Assembly (NCBI GenBank): GCA_021836225.1
Contig: JAKBJA010000117.1
Span: forward strand, 315,455 to 379,454
Source of the DNA: Pseudomonadota bacterium
GTDB taxonomy: Bacteria; Pseudomonadota; Gammaproteobacteria; Burkholderiales; Thiobacillaceae
Direction of reading: 5' to 3'
DNA length: 64,000 nucleotides
Shown: piece by piece, positions 46,264 to 54,031 of the stretch
Position numbering within the stretch: position 1 is the stretch's first letter
Layout: every line of letters starts with the position of its first letter
Program-made: the position numbers and the translations under genes
The notes under the pieces: generated by a model
What the model was told of the DNA's origin: nothing
Databases searched by the model: none
What the model saw: only the letters and a program-made list of their open reading frames with translations

Positions 46264-48963
46264 TTAGAAGCGGTAGCCGATGCCCAGACGGGCCAGGGTT
46301 TCCGTGTTGTCGAAGCGCATGGCGTCCTGCGTGGCCTGGGTCGACACGAAGTCAATCGTGTCGTTGTAGCGGGTGTAGCTGTAGTCCATGCGAACGAAGG
46401 TGTTCTGCGATGCCGGAATCTCGGCGCCGACCCCGACGCGCGTCCCGCCGAGCGTGTCGCTGCGGTTGACCCAGGTCGACGTGTTGTTGCCGCGGTTGTA
46501 GAGCGTGTTGAAGCGGGTCTGCACCTGGCCGATGCGTCCGTACAGCAGGCTGCCGTTGGGCAGCACGTAGCCGACGCGCACGCTGCCGCCATAGCCGCCG
46601 CGCTTGTCTGCTGCGAAGTCGCGGCCGCCACTGCCACCGCCGGCGACACGGTCATGTTCCCAGCCGAAGTTGGCCGCTTCGGCTTCCAGTTCCAAGCCGA
46701 GGTAGATCTGGCCGAAGGTGTGGCCGTAGCCGGCGAAGAAGCCGCCGGTGAAGCCCGAGCGGGCGAAGTCGCCGGTGAAGGCGTAGTTGCCCGGGATTGC
46801 GCCGATGTCGTGGGTGCCGGTCAGCTGGGTGCCCAGCGTGCCGTGGCCGAGGTTGGCGCCCATGTAGAGGCCGCGCAGTTCGCTGGCCGGACGGGTGGCG
46901 ACGGCGGGGCGCTGGCCGCCGAAGCGCCAGCCGAGGCCGAGGCTGAAGACGGCGTCGCTGGTCTCGAAGCTTCCCGTCGTGGTGTCGGTCGGCAGTGCGC
47001 CCGACTGGTAGGTCACGTCATAGCTGCCGTAGCGGGTGACGCTGTAGTCGGTGCGCACGAACAGGTTGCGCGAGGCCGGGATTTCCAGGCCGAGGCCAAG
47101 GCGGGTGCCGGTCTCGGTGTGGTCCTGGGCGAACGCGCCGGATGCGTACTGGTTTTCCGTGTAATAGGTATGGAAGTCGGTGCGTACCTTGCCGAGCTTG
47201 CCGTACAGCATGCCGCCGTCGAGCAGGTAGCCGGCGCGCAGGCTCAGGCCATAGTTGCTGTCCTTGTCGACATACTCGGTCCGCGCATCGTCCTTGGACT
47301 TGCTGTGCTTCCAGTTGGCGTTGCTGTCGCCGCCGTCGAGTTCGACGCCGAGATACCAGTTGTCGGCGAGCTCGGTGCCCCAGCCGCCGAACAGGCCGAA
47401 GCTGGCGCCGAAGCCGCCCATGTCGGCGGTGTCGGTGTTGTTGGGGGCACGCGGGTCCAATGTGGCGGTGGTCAGGCCGCCATGGCCCAGCTGGGCGCCC
47501 AGATAGAAGCCGGAATACAGGCCCTGCGCACGCGGCGCCTCGGGCGCGCCGGCCTCGCGTTCGGGAATGATGGCGTAGTCGCGGTTGCGCGCCGGCGTGT
47601 AGCCGACGCTGACCAGGATCTGGTTGCGGCTGTATTGCGCGGCGATGTCGCTGGAGGCGCGATCGATGATGCGCAGGTCAGCGCCCAGATACACGTTGGG
47701 CATCACGTAGTAGCGCAGGCCGGCGCCGGCGTCGATGATCTTGTCGACGCGGGCGAAGTCGTTGAAGTCGCTATGCGTGTAGGCGGCGCGGCCGTTGACC
47801 GACAGCTTGCTGGTCAGGTGGCGTTCCACCTCAAAGCCGTAAGTGGTGTCGGTTGTACTGGAGGCATAACTGGGACTGCTGAAGACGGTGGTTTCTTCGA
47901 GTGAACGGTCGATGAAGAAGGTCGCGGTTGTCAGCGAAGTCGGTTTCCACGCCGCCAGCAAGCCGAAATACGGCTTGGTGATGTCGGAGAACCCGCTGTA
48001 GTCGAAATTCTGGCCCATCACGCCGGCGAAGGCCTCGCCCGCCAGGCGCTGGGGCTGCAGGGTGAATTTCACCCCGGCCGCGGCACGGTAGCCGTCCGAG
48101 TCGCGATTGAAGGTCTGGCCGGGGATCAGGTTGTCGTAGCGGCGATTGTCGGTCGCCACCTGGCCAAAAAGCTCGTATCGGGGTGACAGCACATAGCCCA
48201 AGCGCACGCCCAGCGAATTCAGGTTGTGGTCGCGATAGTCGTTGTTGGTCGCCAGGCCGGTGGCACCTTCAATTCCGTTCTTGTAGTCGTACTGGTCGTA
48301 GGTGCCGCCGAGGCGCAGACGGAAGGCGCCGAACGCGTGGGCGAGGCCGAGGTGCGCTTCCTCGTGGTCGTACAGGGTGGGCTCGATCTGCCCGATGTCG
48401 CTGCCCGGGGTGGAACGGTCTTCGTGGTCGCGCGAGTGGCGGGCGCCGCCAAATACGTTGGTCGTCGGGCTGAGGTCGTAGCGGCCGTCGAAGCCGAGCC
48501 AGTAGTCGTTGACGTTTTCCGTGTCGTGGTTGCGGTATCGGTCGAAGTCGCCGCCCGCGTCGAAGTTCAGCGCGTGCTGCTTCCAGTTGGATTTCAAGGC
48601 GATCGACGGCGACAGCGTGTAGACCACGTCATCGGTCACGTAGGTGCGCGTGGGGGCGTAGGGGCGCTCGGCGTAAATGTTGTCGTCGTAGGTGGCGGCC
48701 AGTGTCACTTCCGGGAACACCAGGAACGAGCCCCAGGGAATGCCGGGAAACTCGTTCGGCTGCGTCGGGAAGACCGATGTCATCGGGCGGGTCGCCAGCA
48801 CGGGGGGAACCGTGGTGACGGGTGCGCCGGCCTGGGTGCCGCTTGGGCTCTGGTTCTGGGTCTGGACCGGGGGCGTGGCCGGCGGCGCGCCCCACACGTT
48901 GAACGATGCGGCGCCAAACAGGGTGGCCATGCACGCGGCCAGCGGCTTCAAAGCATGTTTCAT
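46264..48963 (-). CDS. Predicted triple-barrel outer-membrane protein
   Basis: An 899-residue exported protein with signal peptide (to about residue 26) and a Pro/Gln/Thr-rich linker to residue 70. Residues about 80-465 look like a large porin-type barrel (BBP2 type): FPEVTLAATYDDNIYAE, alternating strands, YYVMPNVYLGADLRI. After a short linker come two related small barrels of the OmpA/opacity-like kind, about 481-690 (GLYSGFYLGAQLGHGG...LGLGWRF) and 700-899 (GLYMGANLGHGTLG...RLGIGYRF). Each ends in an aromatic outer-membrane signature, the last one being the C-terminal F. I know no described protein with this three-barrel layout. Function is unknown. Confidence 0.85.
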   Translation of the reverse strand: MKHALKPLAACMATLFGAASFNVWGAPPATPPVQTQNQSPSGTQAGAPVTTVPPVLATRPMTSVFPTQPNEFPGIPWGSFLVFPEVTLAATYDDNIYAERPYAPTRTYVTDDVVYTLSPSIALKSNWKQHALNFDAGGDFDRYRNHDTENVNDYWLGFDGRYDLSPTTNVFGGARHSRDHEDRSTPGSDIGQIEPTLYDHEEAHLGLAHAFGAFRLRLGGTYDQYDYKNGIEGATGLATNNDYRDHNLNSLGVRLGYVLSPRYELFGQVATDNRRYDNLIPGQTFNRDSDGYRAAAGVKFTLQPQRLAGEAFAGVMGQNFDYSGFSDITKPYFGLLAAWKPTSLTTATFFIDRSLEETTVFSSPSYASSTTDTTYGFEVERHLTSKLSVNGRAAYTHSDFNDFARVDKIIDAGAGLRYYVMPNVYLGADLRIIDRASSDIAAQYSRNQILVSVGYTPARNRDYAIIPEREAGAPEAPRAQGLYSGFYLGAQLGHGGLTTATLDPRAPNNTDTADMGGFGASFGLFGGWGTELADNWYLGVELDGGDSNANWKHSKSKDDARTEYVDKDSNYGLSLRAGYLLDGGMLYGKLGKVRTDFHTYYTENQYASGAFAQDHTETGTRLGLGLEIPASRNLFVRTDYSVTRYGSYDVTYQSGALPTDTTTGSFETSDAVFSLGLGWRFGGQRPAVATRPASELRGLYMGANLGHGTLGTQLTGTHDIGAIPGNYAFTGDFARSGFTGGFFAGYGHTFGQIYLGLELEAEAANFGWEHDRVAGGGSGGRDFAADKRGGYGGSVRVGYVLPNGSLLYGRIGQVQTRFNTLYNRGNNTSTWVNRSDTLGGTRVGVGAEIPASQNTFVRMDYSYTRYNDTIDFVSTQATQDAMRFDNTETLARLGIGYRF

Positions 48964-49070
48964 TGGAGTTCTCCGCAGGCGGGCCGCCCGCCTTCGCTTA
49001 TTAGGGTTTCAACTTGTTAGAACAAAAACTTGAAGTGATTTTAATGGGCTTTTGCAGCCGATTTTTCCCG

Positions 49071-49086
49071 ATTGACAATTGTCAAT
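49071..49086. promoter_or_regulatory. FNR/FixK-type palindrome (anaerobox)
   Basis: ATTGACAATTGTCAAT is a perfect 16-base palindrome matching TTGAC-N4-GTCAA, the FixK/FNR/DNR-type box. It lies about 108 bases before the outer-membrane barrel gene and just after the Crp/Fnr regulator gene. A TAAAAT -10-like element for the barrel gene is at 49043-49038 on the minus strand. Confidence 0.6.
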
Positions 49087-49117
49087 GCAACATTGTGACC
49101 ATTAAACAACACACGCC

Positions 49118-49822
49118 TTAACCGTGGGCCAGTTGCGTCAATCCGTTGTGGTCGTAGTCGACGCAACCGCCCTTCTCGATATGGATCAGGCCGCGTCGCC
49201 TGAATTCGGCCATGATGCGACTGGCGGTTTCGGTGGTGATGCCGAGCAGGGCGCCCATGTCCTCGCGGCTCGGCATCAGCGTTTCCGACAGGGTGCCGGT
49301 GCAGCCGAGCGTGATCAGGAGACGTGCCATGCGCGCTTCCGCCGGGCCGGTGGAGAGTGCCACGATGAAATGATCGGCCTGGTCGATCGACCGCTGCCAG
49401 CGCTGCTGCAGGGCCTGGTGCACGCTCGGGTTGGTCTTGTCGAGCTGGAGTATGACCTCGCTCGGGATGCGGCAGACATCGGCGTCCTGCAGGGCGATGG
49501 CAGTGTGGTGATAGCGCTCGCCCACCAGCGTTTCCATGCCGGCCACATCGCCGGGGCGCAACAGCCGCACGATGCGCTGTCCGCCGTTGGGCAGGTCGAC
49601 CTTGAGCTTGATGAGTCCGTGACGAAGGGTGTAGACGCAGGGTGCCGCCGCCCCCTGCTCGTACAGCACTGCATTTTGCGGGACATGCAGGTTGTCGATC
49701 GGCTGCAGGATCGTGTCCAGTTCGTGTGTGGATAGACCCGAGAACAGGACGAAATTGCGTACGTCGCATACGGCGCATTTCGCGCGGCCGATCCACTGGG
49801 GATTGGTGCAATTCGTTTTCAT
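49118..49822 (-). CDS. Crp/Fnr-family transcriptional regulator
   Basis: A 234-residue regulator with cNMP-binding-like domain (NAVLYEQGAAAPCVYTLRHG, LLRPGDVAGMETLVGE) and a winged-helix domain (SREDMGALLGITTETASRIM). Near the N-terminus are Cys5, Cys16 and Cys19 (KCAVC), plus Cys62 and Cys117, but the full FNR spacing (C-x2-C-x5-C) is not present, so an Fe-S cluster is uncertain. DNA-recognition residues ETASR are as in FNR/DNR, which fits the TTGAC-type box just downstream. It probably controls the barrel gene and perhaps the divergent sulfur operon. Confidence 0.9.
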   Translation of the reverse strand: MKTNCTNPQWIGRAKCAVCDVRNFVLFSGLSTHELDTILQPIDNLHVPQNAVLYEQGAAAPCVYTLRHGLIKLKVDLPNGGQRIVRLLRPGDVAGMETLVGERYHHTAIALQDADVCRIPSEVILQLDKTNPSVHQALQQRWQRSIDQADHFIVALSTGPAEARMARLLITLGCTGTLSETLMPSREDMGALLGITTETASRIMAEFRRRGLIHIEKGGCVDYDHNGLTQLAHG

Positions 49823-50069
49823 GGGATGGCGCCCTTGCCGGAGGGGGCGTCATCATGCGGTCGACGATCTGGGTACATCGAATTCCATTCTTCGTTATTT
49901 TGAACACGCTGTGTCATCGGGCGCCGTGTGCAGTGACTTGCGGCCGGGCATTCCGGATGGGCGGCACGTATTTACCACACCCTAGGTTAATTGCTCCTTG
50001 CGAAAAATCAATTTGCAGCAAGCATGCGGGCGGGCGATTGAGTGCGTGCGGGGTCGAAATGGATCTTGC

Positions 50070-50083
50070 ATTAATCTAATAAT
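50070..50083. promoter_or_regulatory. Candidate ArsR-type operator
   Basis: ATTAATCTAATAAT contains the dyad ATTA-ATC-TAAT and lies 19 bases before the start of the ArsR-rhodanese gene. ArsR-family repressors usually bind AT-rich imperfect dyads over their own promoters. The rest of the 279-base gap to the Crp/Fnr gene shows nothing else I can name. Confidence 0.3.
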
Positions 50084-50101
50084 CGTGCGAATGTACGTTT
50101 C

Positions 50102-50764
50102 GTGGACAAACGTCAAACCAAAGACCTGCTCTACGAACAGGTCGCCCGCATCGGCAAGGCCGTCTCCAGTTCCAAACGGCTGGAGCTGCTGGAAATCCTG
50201 GCGCAGGGCGAGAAAACCGTGGATGCCCTCGCTGCCGAGGCCAATATCGACATCAAGCTGGCGAGCGCGCACCTCAAGGTGCTGAAGGCGGCCCGCCTGG
50301 TCGAGGCGCAGCGCGACGGCCGCTTCATCGCCTATCGCCTGTCGGGCGAGGACGTCAGCGCCCTGTGGGTCAACCTGCGCACGGTGGCGGAAGAACATCT
50401 GGTTGAACTGAAAGTGGCCATGGACCGGATCTTTGCCGCGCCGGAAAAGCTCGATACCGAAACACGGCGTTCGCTGATGGAAAAGGCGCGGCGCGGCGAG
50501 GTGGTGGTGATCGACGTGCGTCCCTCTGCCGAATTCGCCAACGGCCATCTGCCGTTTGCCCGGTCGATGCCGCTTGAGGAAATCCGCCAGCGCATCAAGG
50601 AACTGCCCGCCGACCGCGACATCGTCGCCTACTGCCGCGGACCGTTCTGCATGATGTCCGCCGAGGCAGTGGCGCTGCTGAAGGAGCACGGCTACCGCGC
50701 ACAGAAGATCGCCGACGGCATCCCCGAATGGCAGGCGGCCGGCCTGCCGCTGGCCGAGTCCTGA
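50102..50764 (+). CDS. ArsR-family regulator fused to a rhodanese domain
   Basis: A 220-residue protein. Residues 1-100 form an ArsR winged helix (RLELLEILAQGEKTVDALAA and LASAHLKVLKAARLVEAQRD). Residues 120-218 form a rhodanese domain (VVVIDVRPSAEFANGHLPFA) with active loop AYCRGPFCMMSAEA. The only two cysteines of the protein are Cys178, the expected persulfide carrier, and Cys183. The winged-helix part has none, unlike BigR/SqrR sensors, so a sulfane-sulfur signal must be read by the rhodanese domain. Start GTG 50102. It heads the persulfide-dioxygenase-like/MFS/rhodanese operon and probably represses it. Confidence 0.93.
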   Translation: MDKRQTKDLLYEQVARIGKAVSSSKRLELLEILAQGEKTVDALAAEANIDIKLASAHLKVLKAARLVEAQRDGRFIAYRLSGEDVSALWVNLRTVAEEHLVELKVAMDRIFAAPEKLDTETRRSLMEKARRGEVVVIDVRPSAEFANGHLPFARSMPLEEIRQRIKELPADRDIVAYCRGPFCMMSAEAVALLKEHGYRAQKIADGIPEWQAAGLPLAES

Positions 50765-50766
50765 CG

Positions 50767-50794
50767 ACTCACCACTCACCGCTCACCGCTTCCC
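50767..50794. repeat. Four heptamer repeats
   Basis: Directly after the ArsR-rhodanese stop come ACTCACC, ACTCACC, GCTCACC and GCTTCCC in exact 7-base register. They are the complement of the GGTGAGT/GGTGAGC units found at 11015-11112. The array fills nearly the whole spacer before the ribosome site of the next gene. Confidence 0.8.
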
Positions 50795-50809
50795 ATCGAG
50801 GAGACTCCC

Positions 50810-51541
50810 ATGTTTTTCCGTCAATTACTGGCGAAGGACGCCACGCTGTCCTACTTCTTCGGCTGCGGTTCCTGCCATGTCGGTGTCGCTGTCGACCCGG
50901 TGCTCGGTGACGAGCAGTGGTTCATCGACGAGGCCGCGAAGCAGGACGTGAAGATCACCCATGTGATCGATACCCATGTCCATGCCGACCACTACACCGG
51001 CGGCCGTAAGCTGGCCGAACTGACCGGTGCGGCCTATTGCCTGCACGAGTCCAACAGCCGCCGCGTGAAATACCCGTTCGAGCCGTTGAAGGACAATCAG
51101 CGCATCGAGGTCGGCAACGTCTTCGTCGACGTGCTGCACACTCCCGGCCACACGCCGGATTCGATCTGTCTCCTGGTGACCGACAAGCGCCGCGCCGACG
51201 CGCCGTGGTTCGTGCTAACCGGCGACACCCTGTTCATCGGCAGCGCCGGCCGGCCCGATCTCGCCGGCAAGGAAACCGAGATGGCGGGACAGATCTACGA
51301 TACCCTGCACCAGCGTCTGCTGACCCTGCCGCCCGAGGTCGAGGTTTATCCCGGCCATACCTCCGGCAGCGCCTGCGGCGCCGGCATGTCCGGCAAGCCG
51401 ATGTCGACCATCGGCTTCGAGAAGCGCTGGAATCCCATGCTGGCGATGAGCCGCGACGAATTCGTCGCCACGCTGACCCAGTCGATCCCGCCACGACCCG
51501 CGGAAATGGATCGCATGGTCGCCTTCAACCTGGGCAACTGA
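50810..51541 (+). CDS. Metallo-beta-lactamase-fold persulfide-dioxygenase-like protein
   Basis: A 243-residue cytosolic enzyme of the ETHE1/persulfide-dioxygenase branch. Metal ligands are in IDTHVHADHYTGG, LHTPGHTPDSICLL, VLTGDTLFIGSAGRPDL and YPGHTSGSACG. Such enzymes oxidise glutathione persulfide to sulfite, or handle related sulfane sulfur. The start MFFRQLLAKDATLSYFFGCG is typical. A clear GAGGAG precedes the ATG. It follows the fused regulator and precedes an MFS transporter by one base. Confidence 0.9.
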   Translation: MFFRQLLAKDATLSYFFGCGSCHVGVAVDPVLGDEQWFIDEAAKQDVKITHVIDTHVHADHYTGGRKLAELTGAAYCLHESNSRRVKYPFEPLKDNQRIEVGNVFVDVLHTPGHTPDSICLLVTDKRRADAPWFVLTGDTLFIGSAGRPDLAGKETEMAGQIYDTLHQRLLTLPPEVEVYPGHTSGSACGAGMSGKPMSTIGFEKRWNPMLAMSRDEFVATLTQSIPPRPAEMDRMVAFNLGN

Positions 51542-51542
51542 C

Positions 51543-52856
51543 ATGCTGCTGACCCAGGATATGGCGGAATACCGCTACGGCATCCGCCATAATTTCGCCC
51601 AGTTCTCGCATCAACTGGTGCAGGTGTTCCTCGTCGGCCTCACGATCGGCATGTTCCGCACCGTGGTGCCGGCGCTCGCCGAAACGGAGTTCGGTGTGGC
51701 CAAGGGCTCGTTCATGATGCTGATGGCCTTCGTCACCGCCTTCGGCTTCGTCAAGGGCACGCTCAACTTCGTCGCCGGCCGCCTGTCCGAACGCATGGGT
51801 CGCAAGAAGGTGCTGTTCATCGGCTGGCTGGCGGCGGTGCCGATGCCCTTCATGATCCTCTACGCACCGAGCTGGAACTGGATCGTGGCGGCCACGGTGC
51901 TGCTGGGCGTGAACCAGGGTCTCACCTGGTCGATGACGCAGACCTCCAAGCTCGATCTCACCACCGCCAACCAGCGTGGCCTCACCATCGGCCTCAACGA
52001 GTTCTCCGGCTACTTCGGCGTGGCAGTCGCGGGCATCGTCACCGGCTACATGGCCACCGCCTTCGGCGCGCGCGAGGGGCTGATGCTGTTCGGCCTCACC
52101 GTCATCCTGCTGGCCGGGCTGCTGACGCTGGTATGGGTCAAGGACACCCTGCCGTGGGCGCAGGCCGAAGGCAAGCAACACGCTGCCGGGCGGACGACCG
52201 GGCCGAGGCCGCGATACCCCGCCAACATCGCGGACCAGCCCGGCACCTGGGACGTGTTCACCCTGATGTCCTGGCGCGATGCGCGCATGGCGTCGATCAG
52301 CCAGGCCGGCCTGGTGGAGAAATTCGTCGATGCGCTGGTGTGGGTCTTCTTCCCGGTCTACCTGCATCAGCGCGGCTTGTCCCTGCCCGGCATCGGCTGG
52401 GTGGTCGGCGTCTACGGCTTCGTCTGGGGCATGTCGCAGTTCTTCACCGGCCATTTGTCCGACCGCGTCGGCCGCAAGCAGCCCATCGTCTGGGGCATGT
52501 GGCTGTGCGGCACCGGGGTGGCCCTGGTACTGCTGGGCGACGGCGAGCTGTGGTGGTCGTTCGCCGCCGCCGTGATGGGTTTCGGCATGGCGCTTCTGTA
52601 CCCCACGCTGTCCGCCGCCGTCTCCGACATCGCCCACCCCAACTGGCGCGGTTCGGCCATCGGCATCTACCGCTTCTGGCGCGACCTCGGCTATGGCATC
52701 GGCGCGCTGCTGCTGGGTGCGGTGGCCGCGCTGTTCGGCGGCATCGAGGCGGGATTCTGGTTTACCGCCGCAGCCATGTTCGTATCGGGCCTCATTGTCC
52801 TGATGGCGTGCGAGGAAACCCACCCGCGGCTCAACCCTGCAAAGGAACATCCATGA
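51543..52856 (+). CDS. MFS transporter of the persulfide operon
   Basis: A 437-residue major-facilitator protein with 12 predicted membrane helices. The signature loops are GRLSERMGRKKVLFIG between helices 2 and 3 and GHLSDRVGRKQPIVWG in the second half. A 60-residue loop (about 205-265) joins the halves. Substrate is unknown; location between persulfide-dioxygenase-like and exported rhodanese genes suggests a sulfur compound such as sulfite or thiosulfate. The stop overlaps the next start (ATGA). Confidence 0.9.
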   Translation: MLLTQDMAEYRYGIRHNFAQFSHQLVQVFLVGLTIGMFRTVVPALAETEFGVAKGSFMMLMAFVTAFGFVKGTLNFVAGRLSERMGRKKVLFIGWLAAVPMPFMILYAPSWNWIVAATVLLGVNQGLTWSMTQTSKLDLTTANQRGLTIGLNEFSGYFGVAVAGIVTGYMATAFGAREGLMLFGLTVILLAGLLTLVWVKDTLPWAQAEGKQHAAGRTTGPRPRYPANIADQPGTWDVFTLMSWRDARMASISQAGLVEKFVDALVWVFFPVYLHQRGLSLPGIGWVVGVYGFVWGMSQFFTGHLSDRVGRKQPIVWGMWLCGTGVALVLLGDGELWWSFAAAVMGFGMALLYPTLSAAVSDIAHPNWRGSAIGIYRFWRDLGYGIGALLLGAVAALFGGIEAGFWFTAAAMFVSGLIVLMACEETHPRLNPAKEHP

Positions 52857-53323
52857 GCAAAACCCTTTACACGATCAAGCTCGGCGTTCTGGTCGCCAGC
52901 CTCGTCGTGCTGGCCGCGCCCGCCCGGGCGGAAGAGAATCCCGCCGTGGTCGATGCACTATCCGGCTACATGGACTTCGCCGAATACGGCAGCAGCCTGA
53001 TCTGGCCGGAGCAGATCCCGAAAGAGGACTGGAACAAGGTCTTCATCGTCGATGCGCGCGACGCCGCGCAGTACGCCAGGGAACATATCCCCGGCGCGAT
53101 CAACATCGACTGGCGCCAGGCGGTGGCACGGCGCGCCGAGTTGCCGAAGGATCGCATGGTGGTGGTGTACTGCAACTCCGGTTCGCTGTCCGCGCAGGCG
53201 GTGTTCGCGCTTCGTCTGCTGGGCTACGACAACGTCAAGGTGCTGCAGGACGGCATCGAGGGCTGGAAGAAGAAGGGAGGCTTCGAGGCTTACGCGCGTG
53301 CCAGCCAGCCCGCAGGCCACTGA
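52853..53323 (+). CDS. Exported single-domain rhodanese
   Basis: A 156-residue precursor with signal peptide (LGVLVASLVVLAAPARA). The mature rhodanese shows VFIVDARDAAQYAREHIPGA and the active loop VVYCNSGSLSAQAVFAL with the catalytic cysteine present. It would handle sulfane sulfur in the periplasm, on the other side of the membrane from the dioxygenase-like enzyme. It is coupled to the MFS gene by a four-base overlap. Confidence 0.9.
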   Translation: MSKTLYTIKLGVLVASLVVLAAPARAEENPAVVDALSGYMDFAEYGSSLIWPEQIPKEDWNKVFIVDARDAAQYAREHIPGAINIDWRQAVARRAELPKDRMVVVYCNSGSLSAQAVFALRLLGYDNVKVLQDGIEGWKKKGGFEAYARASQPAGH

Positions 53324-53329
53324 TCCGGC

Positions 53330-53971
53330 GTGAATCCCGCCGGCTACGACGCCTGGTACGCCACCCCGCGCGGGCGCTGGATCGGCGAGACCGAATACGC
53401 GCTGGCTTCGCGCCTGCTCGCGCCGCAGGCCGGCGACAGCCTGCTCGACGTCGGCTGCGGAACCGGCTGGTTCACCCGCCGCGCCGCGGCCGACGATCTT
53501 GTCGCAACGGGACTCGACCCCAATCCGGACTGGCTGGATTACGCGCGCGCCCACAGCAGCCCGGCATTGAGCTGGGTGGAAGGCGATGCACGCGACCTGC
53601 CGTTCGCCGACGCCAGCTTCGATCACGTGCTGTCCATCGCCGCGCTGTGCTTCGTCGATGACGAACGACAGGCCGTGGCCGAGATCGTGCGAGTGGCGCG
53701 CCGCCGCTTTGCCATCGGCTGGCTCAACCGGTCCAGTCTGCTATACAGAGAAAAAGGAAAACAGGGCGGGAGCGGCGCCTATCAGGGTGCCCGCTGGCAT
53801 ACCGTCCGTGAAGTGCGTGCCCTGTTTTCGGGACTGCCCGTGCGTAACCTGACTGTGCGCTCGGCTGTTTTTCTGCCTTCCGGAACAACATGGGCCAGGC
53901 GGGTGGAACAGGGCGTACCCGCTGTGCTGCCATGGGGTGGCCTGCTCGTGCTGCAGGGCGAAAAGGCCTGA
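53330..53971 (+). CDS. Class I SAM-dependent methyltransferase
   Basis: A 213-residue protein with SAM motif LLDVGCGTGWFTRRAAA, motif II VATGLDPNPDWLDYA, and an acidic VEGDARDLPFADASFDHVLS. It is of the UbiE/Methyltransf_11 type; the substrate is not identifiable. GTG 53330 lies six bases after the rhodanese stop, so it is the last gene of the sulfur operon. A thiol or sulfide S-methyltransferase function would fit the context but is speculation. Confidence 0.85.
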   Translation: MNPAGYDAWYATPRGRWIGETEYALASRLLAPQAGDSLLDVGCGTGWFTRRAAADDLVATGLDPNPDWLDYARAHSSPALSWVEGDARDLPFADASFDHVLSIAALCFVDDERQAVAEIVRVARRRFAIGWLNRSSLLYREKGKQGGSGAYQGARWHTVREVRALFSGLPVRNLTVRSAVFLPSGTTWARRVEQGVPAVLPWGGLLVLQGEKA

Positions 53972-54031
53972 TCGGAATCCAAACGCAGACGGCGATCGGA
54001 ATCGTCATCCGCACCCAGGGAGTGAAAAGTC

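Noticed and set aside
46216..47904. A 562-codon frame antisense to the barrel gene
   Set aside because: Composition (Ala/Val/Gly/Glu) reflects the complement of barrel codons; no start context or family signature.
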